Shown here one piece after another: positions 1 through 7,695 of a stretch of DNA of 64,000 bases. Location: the NCBI RefSeq assembly GCF_042679085.1, contig NZ_JBHTLQ010000001.1:1-64000 (forward strand). Reading direction: 5' to 3'. The notes under the pieces are model-generated. The model worked only from the letters and a program-made list of their open reading frames with translations, made no database searches and was not told the origin of the DNA. This DNA comes from Phenylobacterium conjunctum. Lineage in GTDB: Bacteria > Pseudomonadota > Alphaproteobacteria > Caulobacterales > Caulobacteraceae. Every line of letters starts with the position of its first letter. Positions within the stretch are counted from its first letter, which is position 1. The position numbers and the translations under genes were made by a program.

Positions 1-911
1 GCGGCCGGCGGCACCCGCCCGGCCTTGGCCAGGCCGGCCAGGGCCTCGGGGCCCTTGGTCACCGTCACCTCCAGGGTCCCGGCCAGATAGCCGTCCGGAT
101 CGACCACCAGGGCGCCGCTCTGGGCGCCCAGGCTGGAGTCGCCCGCCCGCACCTGCGCCTGCCGCACCTGCAGGGTCCCGCCCGCCAGCGCCCAGGCCTG
201 ACCGGCTTCCGCCAGGGTCGCGCCCTGGAAGCGGCTGACCCGCGAGAGGATCGCATCCCAGGTCAGGGTCACCCGGCTGTCCCCCGGGATCGCCGCCAGC
301 GTCGAGCCCGGCGCGGTGAGGCCGTTCTCGACCTTGAACAGGATCGCGCCCTGATCGTCGGGGCCGGGCCGCAGGTGCAGCTCCACCCGCTCAGCCGAGG
401 CCAGGGACAGGGGCTTGGCGCCCGGCGCGGTATGGAAGGTCAGGTCCAGCCCCTCCACCGACAGGGCCGGCGGCCGGCGCTCAGGCTCCTTCAGGCTGGC
501 CCGGATCACTCGCCCGCGCACCTCCACCGGCCCGCCATTGGGCCGGATCAGGGTGAAGCCGTCTTCGGTGGCGAACATCCAGTGCTTCAGGGCGTAGGCG
601 AAGGCCTCGCCTTCCAGCTTCGGCGTCGTCAGGCCCCAGCCGGACGGTTCGCGCAGGCTGACCCCCTTCAGGGTCACATCCAGGCGGAAGGGCCAGCCGG
701 TGACCTTCCGTTCGCGCCACTCGACCCCATAGCCCGCCTGGCGCAGGGCCGCGGCGGTAGCGTCCATCTGGCGGATCGTCTCGCCCCGCAGCCAGATCCA
801 CATTCCCGACCAGACGATGCTCACCACGAGGGCGAGCAGGAACGGCGCGTACAGTCCCGTACGGCTGGGTTTGCGGGCGGGGTCAGGATCGGGCAGAGGA
901 GAGGGGGCCAT
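1..911 (-). CDS. DUF2125 domain protein, 3' end outside window
   Basis: The reverse strand from an ATG at 911 reads open to the window edge, giving 303 visible residues and no stop, so the gene is truncated by the window. Residues about 21-39 form one hydrophobic helix near the N-terminus, after a proline-rich cytoplasmic leader; the rest looks periplasmic and beta-rich. A GWPFRLD motif about 30 residues after the helix is the hallmark of the alphaproteobacterial DUF2125 family, whose function is unknown. It is divergent from the ChaC-like gene, with only 32 bp between start codons, so the two share a promoter region. The family call is fairly secure; no biochemical role can be given. Confidence 0.8.
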   Translation of the reverse strand, partial: MAPSPLPDPDPARKPSRTGLYAPFLLALVVSIVWSGMWIWLRGETIRQMDATAAALRQAGYGVEWRERKVTGWPFRLDVTLKGVSLREPSGWGLTTPKLEGEAFAYALKHWMFATEDGFTLIRPNGGPVEVRGRVIRASLKEPERRPPALSVEGLDLTFHTAPGAKPLSLASAERVELHLRPGPDDQGAILFKVENGLTAPGSTLAAIPGDSRVTLTWDAILSRVSRFQGATLAEAGQAWALAGGTLQVRQAQVRAGDSSLGAQSGALVVDPDGYLAGTLEVTVTKGPEALAGLAKAGRVPPA

Positions 912-943
912 ATGGGGTCCGAGGCGGGAGTGAACGGTCGGCG

Positions 944-1471
944 ATGACGGTGGAACGCTGGGTGTTCGGATATGGATCGCTGATGTGGCGGCCGGGCTTT
1001 GACCATGTGGAGCGCAGGCCCGCCACCCTACATGGGCGCCGCCGCGCCTTCTGCATCTATTCGGTCCACCATCGCGGGACCTATGAGCGGCCAGGGCTGG
1101 TGCTGGGCCTGGCGCCCGGCGGTTCGGTGCGGGGCGCGGCCTATCGGGTGGCCGAGGACGCCTGGCCCGAGGTCTACGCCTATCTGCGGGAACGCGAGCA
1201 GCCCACCGAGACCTATGTGGAGGCGCGCCGCCCGGTGACCCTGGCCGGCGGCCGCCAGGTCGACAGCCTGGTCTTCCTGTCCGACACCGCCCACCCGCAG
1301 TGGGCCGGCGCGCTTACGCTGGAGCGCCAGGCCGAGCTGATCGCCGGCGCGACCGGCCTGTCGGGACCGAACATCGACTACCTGCGCGACCTGGTCAGCC
1401 ACCTGGAGGCCGAGGGCATCCGCGACCGGGGGATGGAGACCCTGCTGGCGCTGGTGGAAGCTACAGGCTGA
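944..1471 (+). CDS. Gamma-glutamylcyclotransferase, ChaC-like
   Basis: This 175-residue protein fits the ChaC family, cytosolic enzymes that release 5-oxoproline from gamma-glutamyl substrates such as glutathione. The substrate-binding YGSLMW motif lies at residues 10-15, and a YLRERE stretch at 80-85 places the likely catalytic Glu at position 85. Length is normal for bacterial ChaC. The start follows a GGGAG-like ribosome site. Its 3' end overlaps the convergent plsC gene by 11 bp, so there is no room for a classical terminator between them. Glutathione specificity is family knowledge and is not shown by the sequence. Confidence 0.88.
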   Translation: MTVERWVFGYGSLMWRPGFDHVERRPATLHGRRRAFCIYSVHHRGTYERPGLVLGLAPGGSVRGAAYRVAEDAWPEVYAYLREREQPTETYVEARRPVTLAGGRQVDSLVFLSDTAHPQWAGALTLERQAELIAGATGLSGPNIDYLRDLVSHLEAEGIRDRGMETLLALVEATG

Positions 1472-2171
1472 GCAGCTTGGTCGAGGCGGTTTCGATCCGC
1501 TCTTCAAGGATGCGCATGAACTCGCCCCGCTTCAGGCCGGCCGGGATCGGCTCCAGGTATTCGAACACGATGACGCCGGGCTTGCGCAGCAGGCCGTGGG
1601 CCGGCCAGTGGACGCCGGAATTGGTCGCCACCGGGTGCACCGGCACGTTCAGCTCGCGATAGAGGGCGGCGATGCCGGGCTTGTAGTCGCCGGCCACGCC
1701 GGGCGTGCCGCGCGTGCCTTCGGGGAAGATCAGCAGCTGGCGATCGCCCTTGCCGAACCGCTCCAGAGCCTCGCGCACCATCTTCTTCAGGGCCTTGGCG
1801 TGGCCGTCGCGGTCCACCAGCAGGGCGCCCATCTTGACCCCGTACCAGCCGAACAGCGGCACCCAGATCAGCTCCTTCTTCATGACGAAGAACGGATCGG
1901 GCAGGACGCCGAACTGGGCGAAGACGTCCAGCATGCACTGGTGCTTGGGCGCGACGATGGCGTCGCCGGTCGGGACGTGCTCGCGGCCGCGGATCTCCAC
2001 CCGGATGCCGCAGATCACCAGCAGCAGGAAGTTGATGCCCCAGCTCCACAACCGCAGGGCCCGGGTCAGCCACGCGCCCGGCAGCACCAGGAACGGGATC
2101 ATCGCCAGGGCGAAGGCCACCGACCACACATAGAACAGGAACACGAAGACGATGGAGCGCAGGTGGATCAA
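1461..2171 (-). CDS. plsC: 1-acyl-sn-glycerol-3-phosphate acyltransferase
   Basis: Membrane enzyme of phospholipid synthesis that acylates lysophosphatidic acid to phosphatidic acid. The catalytic HX4D motif is at His77-Asp82 and the FPEGTR motif at 149-154, after two N-terminal hydrophobic stretches (about 6-31 and 42-55). I start it at a TTG (2171) because it lies 2 bp after the stop of the upstream ydcF-like gene and is preceded by GAAAGG; this gives 236 residues, usual for the family. An ATG at 2312 would add a low-complexity extension buried in the upstream gene and is unlikely. It is the last gene of the ftsE-ftsX-ydcF-plsC run. Confidence 0.9.
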   Translation of the reverse strand: MIHLRSIVFVFLFYVWSVAFALAMIPFLVLPGAWLTRALRLWSWGINFLLLVICGIRVEIRGREHVPTGDAIVAPKHQCMLDVFAQFGVLPDPFFVMKKELIWVPLFGWYGVKMGALLVDRDGHAKALKKMVREALERFGKGDRQLLIFPEGTRGTPGVAGDYKPGIAALYRELNVPVHPVATNSGVHWPAHGLLRKPGVIVFEYLEPIPAGLKRGEFMRILEERIETASTKLLSL

Positions 2172-2173
2172 GG

Positions 2174-2815
2174 TCAGCCTTTCGAGGTCTGGACCGCCGG
2201 CGCCGGCGCGGGGTCCTTGGGGCCCAGGCCGCGCACCGCCTCGCGGCCGAGGATGGCCAGATACTTCGAGTACTCGGTGATCATCAACCGCGCGCTCTTG
2301 CCGGTGCGCCACCAGTAGTGGGCGTTGATCACCGGCGTGGCCACCGGATAGGCCTGCAAGGTGGTGTCCGGCATGGCCGAGCGCAGCTCCAGCATGGCGC
2401 GCGGCATGTGATAGTCCGCGGTGACCACGATCAGGCTGTCATAGCGCATGGCCTGCGCCCACTCGGCGGTCTCGCGGGCGTTGCCGACCGTGTCGGCGGC
2501 GGTGAAGCCCAGGTCCACGCAGCAGTCATAGATCTTGCGCACCGCTTTGGAGACGGCGCGGATGTCGTCGCGGGTGGCGTCCTTGTTTACACCCGAGACC
2601 AGCATCCGCTTGGCCTTGCCGGCTTCCAGCAGTTCGACCCCGGCGATGATGCGCTCGTTGGAGCCGGCCCCGGTCAGGGCCACGACCCCGTCGGCGGCGT
2701 CCGGCGGCGGGGCGGGGGTGGAGCGGTCGACGCGGTCGGCGAAGGCGAACAGGCCCGCGGCCCAGATCACGCCCACCAGCATCAATCCCACCAGCCCTTT
2801 CAGGGCCTGGTCCAT
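2174..2815 (-). CDS. YdcF/SanA-like DUF218 membrane protein
   Basis: This 213-residue protein has one N-terminal membrane helix (about 8-25) followed by a DUF218 domain. The pattern of GVVALTGAG, a central ETAEWA helix and TADYHMPRA is typical of the YdcF/ElyC/SanA family, whose members act at the inner membrane in envelope or peptidoglycan-precursor homeostasis. The exact reaction is not known for this protein. It sits between ftsX and plsC on the same strand, 2 bp from plsC and about 50 bp from ftsX, which suggests co-expression with envelope genes. Confidence 0.85.
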   Translation of the reverse strand: MDQALKGLVGLMLVGVIWAAGLFAFADRVDRSTPAPPPDAADGVVALTGAGSNERIIAGVELLEAGKAKRMLVSGVNKDATRDDIRAVSKAVRKIYDCCVDLGFTAADTVGNARETAEWAQAMRYDSLIVVTADYHMPRAMLELRSAMPDTTLQAYPVATPVINAHYWWRTGKSARLMITEYSKYLAILGREAVRGLGPKDPAPAPAVQTSKG

Positions 2816-2866
2816 CCGCGCCTCCGTCGATTCCGCTCTATCCTAGAGCCTGGGGACGCGGCGGGG

Positions 2867-3760
2867 CTAGTCCATGTCCCGGATCAGGGCCTCGGCGGTG
2901 ATCCTTGCGGCGATGGCGGCCACCAGGGCGGCCAGCAGCGGGCAGGGCGCGACCCAGGCGAGGTCGCTCCAGGCGATGGGCAGGATCGGCGACAGGCCGC
3001 TGGCCCCGCCCACCAGCCGCATCACCGCCCCGACCAGGGCCGCGGCGCCCGCGCCCATCAGGCCGGCCAGGGCCGCCATGCGCGCGAACCGCATCTGGAA
3101 CAGGCGGGCGATGAAGTGGTCGTCGGCGCCGGACAGGTGCAGCACCTCGACCACGTCGCGGCGGGCCTGCAGGCCAGCGCGGGTGGCGAAGCCGACCACG
3201 GCGGCGGCGGCGGTGGTGATCAGGCTGAAGATGGCGACCCCGATCCAGCGGGCCAGGCCGGCGGCGCGGGCGATGTCGTCGGTCCAGACCGAGTGGTCGT
3301 CGACCACCGCGTCGATCCCTTGCGCCTTCAAGGCCGCGTCCAGGTCGGCGGCGGTGGCGGGCGCGGCGGGGTCCAGGTCCACGGCCACCAGCCTTGGCAC
3401 CGGCAGGTCGTCCAGGTCGGCGATGTCGCCCAGGAACGGCGCGACCAGGGCTTCGGCCTTTTCCTTCTCCAGGGCGCGAGCCTCGGTGACGCCGCGGGTC
3501 CCGGCCAGGGTCTCGGCGGCGCGGGCCGCGGCGCTGTCCGGCGTCTCATTGGCCTTGGGCCGCACGATGATGGTGGCCTGGGCCTTCAGCTGGTCCGCCC
3601 AGCCCTGGGCCGCGCGGTCCGAGGCCAGCACCGCCAGCGCCGTCAGGCAGGCCAGGAAGCACAGCACCGTGACCACAAAGGTCAGGGCGCCGTCGCGGGC
3701 GTCCGCCGACGGCAGGAAGGCCGCAGGCTTCCAGCGCTCGGTGAAGGCCTCGGCGCTCAT
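2867..3760 (-). CDS. ftsX: Cell-division permease-like protein FtsX
   Basis: A 297-residue protein with the FtsX layout: a cytoplasmic N-terminus, a first membrane helix at about 25-47, a large extracytoplasmic domain to about 170, then three further helices (about 171-193, 227-250 and 265-287). FtsX pairs with FtsE to form an ABC-type complex at the septum that regulates peptidoglycan hydrolases. The start codon overlaps the ftsE stop by four bases (ATGA), which implies translational coupling and equal synthesis. The sequence is alanine-rich and diverged, so identification leans partly on the coupled FtsE and on topology. Confidence 0.88.
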   Translation of the reverse strand: MSAEAFTERWKPAAFLPSADARDGALTFVVTVLCFLACLTALAVLASDRAAQGWADQLKAQATIIVRPKANETPDSAAARAAETLAGTRGVTEARALEKEKAEALVAPFLGDIADLDDLPVPRLVAVDLDPAAPATAADLDAALKAQGIDAVVDDHSVWTDDIARAAGLARWIGVAIFSLITTAAAAVVGFATRAGLQARRDVVEVLHLSGADDHFIARLFQMRFARMAALAGLMGAGAAALVGAVMRLVGGASGLSPILPIAWSDLAWVAPCPLLAALVAAIAARITAEALIRDMD

Positions 3761-4473
3761 GGCCGCGCACCCGGCTGCAGCGTCGTCAGCCGACCGCCGT
3801 CCAGGTGCAGCACCGGCTGGCCGGCGCGGGCCACCAGGTCCTGATCGTGCGTCGCGATAAGCACCGTTGTCCCCAGCCGGTTCAGTTCGACGAACAGCCT
3901 AAGGATCCGCAGGCTCATCTCATGGTCCACATTGCCCGTGGGCTCGTCGGCGACCAGAATGTCCGGGCGATTCACCACCGCGCGCGCGATGGCGAGCCGC
4001 TGCTTCTCCCCGCCGGCCAGGGTCGGCGGCATGGCGTGCATCCGCGACTTCAGGCCGACCCAGGCCAGGAGTTCGGCCACGTCCTGGCGGTAGCTGTCGG
4101 GCTTGCGGCCGGCGATGCGCAGGGGCAGGGCGACGTTGTCGAAGGCGGTCATATGGTCGAGGAGGCGGAATTCCTGGAACACCACCCCGATCCGCCGACG
4201 CACATGCGGCTTGTCCTTCGGCGGAATGGCCGAGACATCCTGGCCGAACAGGTGGATCAGACCCTTGGACGGCTTGGCCGCCAGGTAGATCAGCTTGAGC
4301 AGCGAGCTCTTGCCCGCCCCAGACGCCCCGGTGAGGAAGTGGAACGACCCCTGTTCAAGCTCGAAGGTCAGATCGCGCAGGGTCTCCGGCGCGCGGCCAT
4401 AGCGCATGGACACGTCGTCGAAGCGGAGCACGGGCGCGGCGACAGCCTCTGCGGCGAGCGGGTTTCTGGACAT
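3757..4473 (-). CDS. ftsE: Cell-division ATP-binding protein FtsE
   Basis: ABC ATPase partner of FtsX, 238 residues. Visible motifs are a Walker A (GASGAGKSS, 49-57), a signature motif LAGGEKQ (153-159), a Walker B ILVADEPT (173-180) and the switch His210. A 15-residue N-terminal extension precedes the usual start of the fold. It is the first gene of the minus-strand run and is divergent from the zinc-ribbon gene, with 56 bp between the two start codons. This pairing of ftsE with an MJ0042-type zinc-ribbon gene recurs in alphaproteobacteria, from general knowledge. Confidence 0.94.
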   Translation of the reverse strand: MSRNPLAAEAVAAPVLRFDDVSMRYGRAPETLRDLTFELEQGSFHFLTGASGAGKSSLLKLIYLAAKPSKGLIHLFGQDVSAIPPKDKPHVRRRIGVVFQEFRLLDHMTAFDNVALPLRIAGRKPDSYRQDVAELLAWVGLKSRMHAMPPTLAGGEKQRLAIARAVVNRPDILVADEPTGNVDHEMSLRILRLFVELNRLGTTVLIATHDQDLVARAGQPVLHLDGGRLTTLQPGARP

Positions 4474-4529
4474 GGAGACCGAAATCGGCGACCTCGGTGG
4501 AGGTTGCTGGAGCGTCCGATTCGGCCGTC

Positions 4530-5468
4530 ATGATACTGACCTGTCCAGAGTGCGCCACCAGCTATTTCGTGGATGATTCCAAGATCCCCGCGGAAGGCAG
4601 GAAGGTGAAATGCGCCTCCTGCAGCCACCGCTGGTTCGTGGACCCGGTGGACGTGCTGACGCGCGGCCTGGGCGATGAGGCGAAGGACGAGGATGACGGC
4701 CCCTACCTGCAGGAGCGCGAGCCGCAACCCGAGCTCGACGCCGAGCAGATCGCCGAGGTCAAGGACCTGCCGGGCGAGGAGCTTCCCAAGGTCTTCCGCG
4801 CCAAGGCGGCCGACGAGCGCAAGCTGCGCGAGGCCGCGGCCAACGGCATCGTCTGGGCCGGCATGACCGCCGCCCTCGCCATCCTGATCGCCCTGGCCGT
4901 GGTGTTCCGCGTCGACGTGGTCCGCGTCTTCCCCCACGCCGCCGGGGCCTATGCCGGCGTCGGCCTGCCGGTGAACAGCCTGGGCCTGGTGATCGAAGGG
5001 GTGAAGGCCGAGCCCGCCCTGCAGGACGGCCACGCCGCCCTCTCGATCTCCGGGATGATCCGCAACATCGAGGACCGCGAGATCGAGGCGCCGCCCCTGC
5101 GGATCAGCCTGATCAACAAGTCCGGCCGCCGGATCACCACCAAGATCGCCCAGCCCGCCGACGCCCGCGTGCCGCCGGGCGAGACGCGCCACTTCGCCAT
5201 GACCATCCTCGACCCGCCCACCGTGGCCTCGGAGCTGGAGGTGGCCTTCGCTCCCGAAGCCGCGCGCAAGGGCGTGGTCACGCCCAAGGCTTCCAAGGTC
5301 GAGGCCCCGCACGGCGGCGGCCACGGCGAGCCGGCCCTGCGTGGCCCGGAATCCCACGACCCGCCGCCCGGCCCCGCCCCGGTGGACGCCGCCCCCCTGC
5401 CGGAAAGCTCGCCCTACGCCCTGCCCAGCCATGAGGCCCCGGCCCATGAGGCGCCCGGCCATGACTAA
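4530..5468 (+). CDS. MJ0042 zinc-ribbon membrane protein
   Basis: A 312-residue protein opening with a zinc ribbon: Cys5/Cys8 and Cys28/Cys31, with the conserved HRWFV that follows. An acidic linker (about 48-90) leads to one membrane helix (about 106-126) and then a domain of roughly 130 residues resembling DUF3426, probably periplasmic. The C-terminus is rich in Pro, His and Ala. I take the ATG at 4530 because the zinc ribbon begins immediately after it; an in-frame ATG at 4497 adds only an unconserved leader. Function is unknown. Its position facing ftsE suggests a link to envelope or division control, which is inference. Confidence 0.85.
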   Translation: MILTCPECATSYFVDDSKIPAEGRKVKCASCSHRWFVDPVDVLTRGLGDEAKDEDDGPYLQEREPQPELDAEQIAEVKDLPGEELPKVFRAKAADERKLREAAANGIVWAGMTAALAILIALAVVFRVDVVRVFPHAAGAYAGVGLPVNSLGLVIEGVKAEPALQDGHAALSISGMIRNIEDREIEAPPLRISLINKSGRRITTKIAQPADARVPPGETRHFAMTILDPPTVASELEVAFAPEAARKGVVTPKASKVEAPHGGGHGEPALRGPESHDPPPGPAPVDAAPLPESSPYALPSHEAPAHEAPGHD

Positions 5469-6006
5469 GGCGGAGCCGGCCGGGCTCGAGGTCCGCGAGA
5501 TCCTGCTGACCGAAGCCCAGATCGCCGAGAAGGTCGCAGGCCTGGCCCGCGCCATCGCCCCGCGCATCGACGACGACACCGTCGCGGTCTGCCTCTTGAC
5601 CGGCGGCCTGTGGTTCGCCGCCGACCTGACCCGGGCCCTGGCCCGCGAGGGCCGCCATGTCCGCTTCGACGCCCTGTGGCTGGCGTCTTACGGCGACGAA
5701 CGCGCCAGCCTCGGCCGCTGCGAGGTCCGCGCCGACCTGCAACGCCCGCTGGCCGGGCGCCGCGCCCTGGTCATCGACGACGTGTTCGACACCGGCCTCT
5801 CCCTGTCGGAGGCCCACCGCCTGGTCCGCGACGCCGGCGCCGCCGAAGTGCTGACCTGCGTCTTCGCCACCAAGCCCTGGCCCAAGCCCCGCGCCATCCA
5901 GCCGGACTTCAGCGCCTGGGACGCCCCGGCCCGCTTCCTCGTCGGCTACGGCATGGACGCCGCCGGCGCCCTGCGCGGCCTCCCCTACATCGGCGCCATG
6001 GACTGA
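5461..6006 (+). CDS. Phosphoribosyltransferase (type I PRTase fold)
   Basis: This 181-residue protein carries the PRPP-binding loop VIDDVFDTG at residues 104-112, which defines type I phosphoribosyltransferases such as hypoxanthine-guanine PRTase. The N-terminal half has the LTGGL loop at about 46-50 expected for a purine enzyme. The start ATG lies inside the end of the zinc-ribbon gene (8-bp overlap), so translation is probably coupled. It resembles the Hpt-type proteins seen next to this zinc-ribbon gene in related bacteria, but the base specificity cannot be read from sequence alone. Confidence 0.85.
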   Translation: MTKAEPAGLEVREILLTEAQIAEKVAGLARAIAPRIDDDTVAVCLLTGGLWFAADLTRALAREGRHVRFDALWLASYGDERASLGRCEVRADLQRPLAGRRALVIDDVFDTGLSLSEAHRLVRDAGAAEVLTCVFATKPWPKPRAIQPDFSAWDAPARFLVGYGMDAAGALRGLPYIGAMD

Positions 6007-6015
6007 CGTTCATAT

Positions 6016-6139
6016 CCTCCCCCGCATGCGGGGGAGGGGGACCGCCGAACGGCGGTGGAGGGGGCGTTCCGCAAGCTCAGAGCCCAGTCACGCCCCCTCC
6101 ACCCCTTCGGGGTCCCCCTCCCCCATTGCATGGGGGAGG
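6016..6139. repeat. Long inverted repeat with nested hairpins
   Basis: Two arms (6016-6066 and 6091-6139) are near-perfect reverse complements around a 24-bp centre. Each arm contains its own small hairpin: ACCGCCGAACGGCGGT on the left, and a shorter ACCCC/GGGGT version on the right. Paired bases differ between the arms, yet both still fold. It begins 10 bp after the phosphoribosyltransferase stop, so it may end or stabilise that transcript. It looks like a REP-type element. Confidence 0.8.
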
Positions 6140-6395
6140 AGACGAGGCCCACCCGATGTCGCAGATTTAGCCACTTGCTGCAGTCGTACCGAACCCCAAA
6201 CCGCCCGGAAACTCCGGTCGGGGGTAAGAGGCTGTATCCACTTGAGAAAGACCGTTCGCGCCGATAGTGTGTTCGTGTTTTGTTTTTGTCGAGCGGAAAG
6301 CGCGCGGGCCCTCCGTGGCGCCCCGCCAATTTGGGGGTTGTGCGCCCCTTGATCTGCGGCCCAGTCTGAGCGGCATAAACTTAAGGGGGGAGCCA
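6140..6395. other. Intergenic stretch with no gene seen
   Basis: No coding region with a plausible start is visible here. A small inverted repeat (CCGCCCGGA / TCCGGTCGG, about 6202-6224) and a T-rich tract near 6270-6290 are the only structures. The promoter of the downstream exported protein must lie in this stretch or in the repeat before it. Confidence 0.5.
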
Positions 6396-6899
6396 ATGGG
6401 CCATCAGAACCTGGGCCTCGGCCTCGTCGCCGCGGTGGCCTGTAGCGTCTTGAGCGCCAGCCCGGCCTCCGCCGCCAACTGGTGGTTCCTGGCCGGCGGC
6501 AAGGCGCGCGTCGTCTATGCCGACCTGGACAGTATCGCCGCCCGGAAGTTCGGCGGCGTCCCCTATACCGAAGTCAAGACCCTGACGCGGACCGCGCGCC
6601 CCGATGCGGACGGCGTCAGGTACACTCAGATGACCATCAGTTTCGACTGTAAGAGCACCAAGACCTTCGCCCCCTTGACCACCTATCAGGATGACAAAGG
6701 CGTGATGGTGCTCGAAGACGTGGCGGTGTTCGACCCGTCCACGATGATCAAGGTCAAGCCCGGCGACACCTACGAGATCATGCGGCTGTTCGCCTGCAAC
6801 GCGTCGCAGATGAGCGGTCTTGAGACCTTCGCGATCAATGGGCGGACCTTCACGCGGGTCCCGGACGCCAGGGCGGACGCCCGCCGCAGGCTCCCGTAA
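6396..6899 (+). CDS. Exported protein resembling surface-adhesin E family
   Basis: A 167-residue protein with a clear Sec signal peptide (hydrophobic core about 6-22, cleavage after an ASA motif near 28). The mature part starts with WWFLAG, followed by a VVYADLDSI segment, a central FDC and a later FACN. This spacing of an Asp/Ser pair and two cysteines resembles the surface-adhesin E domain. The ATG at 6396 has a strong AAGGGGGG site; an upstream in-frame start would precede the signal peptide and is rejected. Function is unknown, and the family call is by pattern only. Confidence 0.65.
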   Translation: MGHQNLGLGLVAAVACSVLSASPASAANWWFLAGGKARVVYADLDSIAARKFGGVPYTEVKTLTRTARPDADGVRYTQMTISFDCKSTKTFAPLTTYQDDKGVMVLEDVAVFDPSTMIKVKPGDTYEIMRLFACNASQMSGLETFAINGRTFTRVPDARADARRRLP

Positions 6900-6934
6900 G
6901 TCCGCCCCGGCCTAGAGGAACAGGGAGGACCCCC

Positions 6935-7201
6935 ATGAGCGAAGCCATCGGTCCCGGCGACCTGGTGATCTGCGTCAACGTCGCGCCCAACCACGCCACC
7001 GGCCGCGCCGTGCCCCTGGTGGCGGGCGAGACCTACCGCGTGCGCGACATCATGGACTTCGCCTGCCCCTGCGGCCGCGGCGACGCCCTCCTGGACATCG
7101 GCATCGACTTCGCCTGGTGCCAGACGAGGTTCCGCCTGCTGCCCAAGCCGAAGGCCCAGACGCGGAAGGTGTCGGCACCGAAGGAGGTGGAGACGGTTTG
7201 A
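6935..7201 (+). CDS. Small conserved-looking hypothetical protein
   Basis: An 88-residue cytosolic protein preceded by a good AGGGAGG ribosome site. It contains a CPCGRG cluster (cysteines near 46 and 48) and another Cys near 63, suggesting a metal site or disulfides, and ends in a Lys/Thr/Glu-rich tail. I do not recognise the family. It follows the exported protein on the same strand after 35 bp and may be co-transcribed. It ends just before the AT-rich island begins. Confidence 0.6.
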   Translation: MSEAIGPGDLVICVNVAPNHATGRAVPLVAGETYRVRDIMDFACPCGRGDALLDIGIDFAWCQTRFRLLPKPKAQTRKVSAPKEVETV

Positions 7202-7230
7202 GGGTGGCATTCGGCCCTGTGGAAGGAGAC

Positions 7231-7695
7231 TTACTCTGTTGCTTTTATCAGGCCCTCAATGAGCTTTTTGCTTATATCAAATAATTCAGTAAGCCGTTTC
7301 GGTCCTAAGGAATTGGTGCCGCCATGGGCAACTGAATTTCTCACACCGTAAAGAGAGGAAATACCAACCTCTACATCCTGATTAGACTCGATAAATGTGC
7401 GAAAATTTCTGTACCAATTGCTGTCGAATCTAAGAAGCAGTTGCTCTATGGCGTCTTTGTCGTAATTTGTGCCCCGCTTAAAATGAGAGCGTATAAAGTT
7501 CAGCACGCGCTCGTGGGCTCGTCTGTTCAGGCGCTCGACAATGATAGTCTCTACCGAACGTTCCACGAAGCCGCAGACAAGAACGGCTCCAAAGCGAGCC
7601 AAGTAGCTCTGCAATTCCTCCGGAACGTCCCTTGCTGTCGCGCGGGCAATGAAGCGCTCGATCTCAGTGATCCGGCTATCGAGCTGGTGTCTCAT
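7231..7695 (-). CDS. HEPN-domain protein, candidate RNase toxin
   Basis: A 154-residue, mostly alpha-helical protein. Near the C-terminus it has Arg119-Asn-Ser-Val-Ala-His124, which matches the Rx4H catalytic motif of HEPN ribonucleases. The overall pattern (FIARA, RFGAVLV, VERSVETI, then the RNSVAHG loop) resembles the RiboL-PSP/MAE_28990 HEPN group often found in defence and toxin loci. Its ATG overlaps the stop of the upstream DUF262 gene (TAATG), so the two are translationally coupled. Codon use is AT-rich compared with neighbours. RNase activity is inferred from the motif. Confidence 0.75.
   Translation of the reverse strand: MRHQLDSRITEIERFIARATARDVPEELQSYLARFGAVLVCGFVERSVETIIVERLNRRAHERVLNFIRSHFKRGTNYDKDAIEQLLLRFDSNWYRNFRTFIESNQDVEVGISSLYGVRNSVAHGGTNSLGPKRLTELFDISKKLIEGLIKATE

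Noticed and set aside
2172..2312. Longer plsC with an ATG at 2312
   Set aside because: The extra 47 residues lie inside the ydcF-like gene, are low in complexity, and the TTG at 2171 has good spacing to a ribosome site and fits family length.
2318..3844. Long open frame on the plus strand opposite ydcF and ftsX
   Set aside because: It is rich in Gly, His, Gln and Arg, has no domain, and mirrors two well-supported genes on the other strand. High GC removes stops in such shadow frames.
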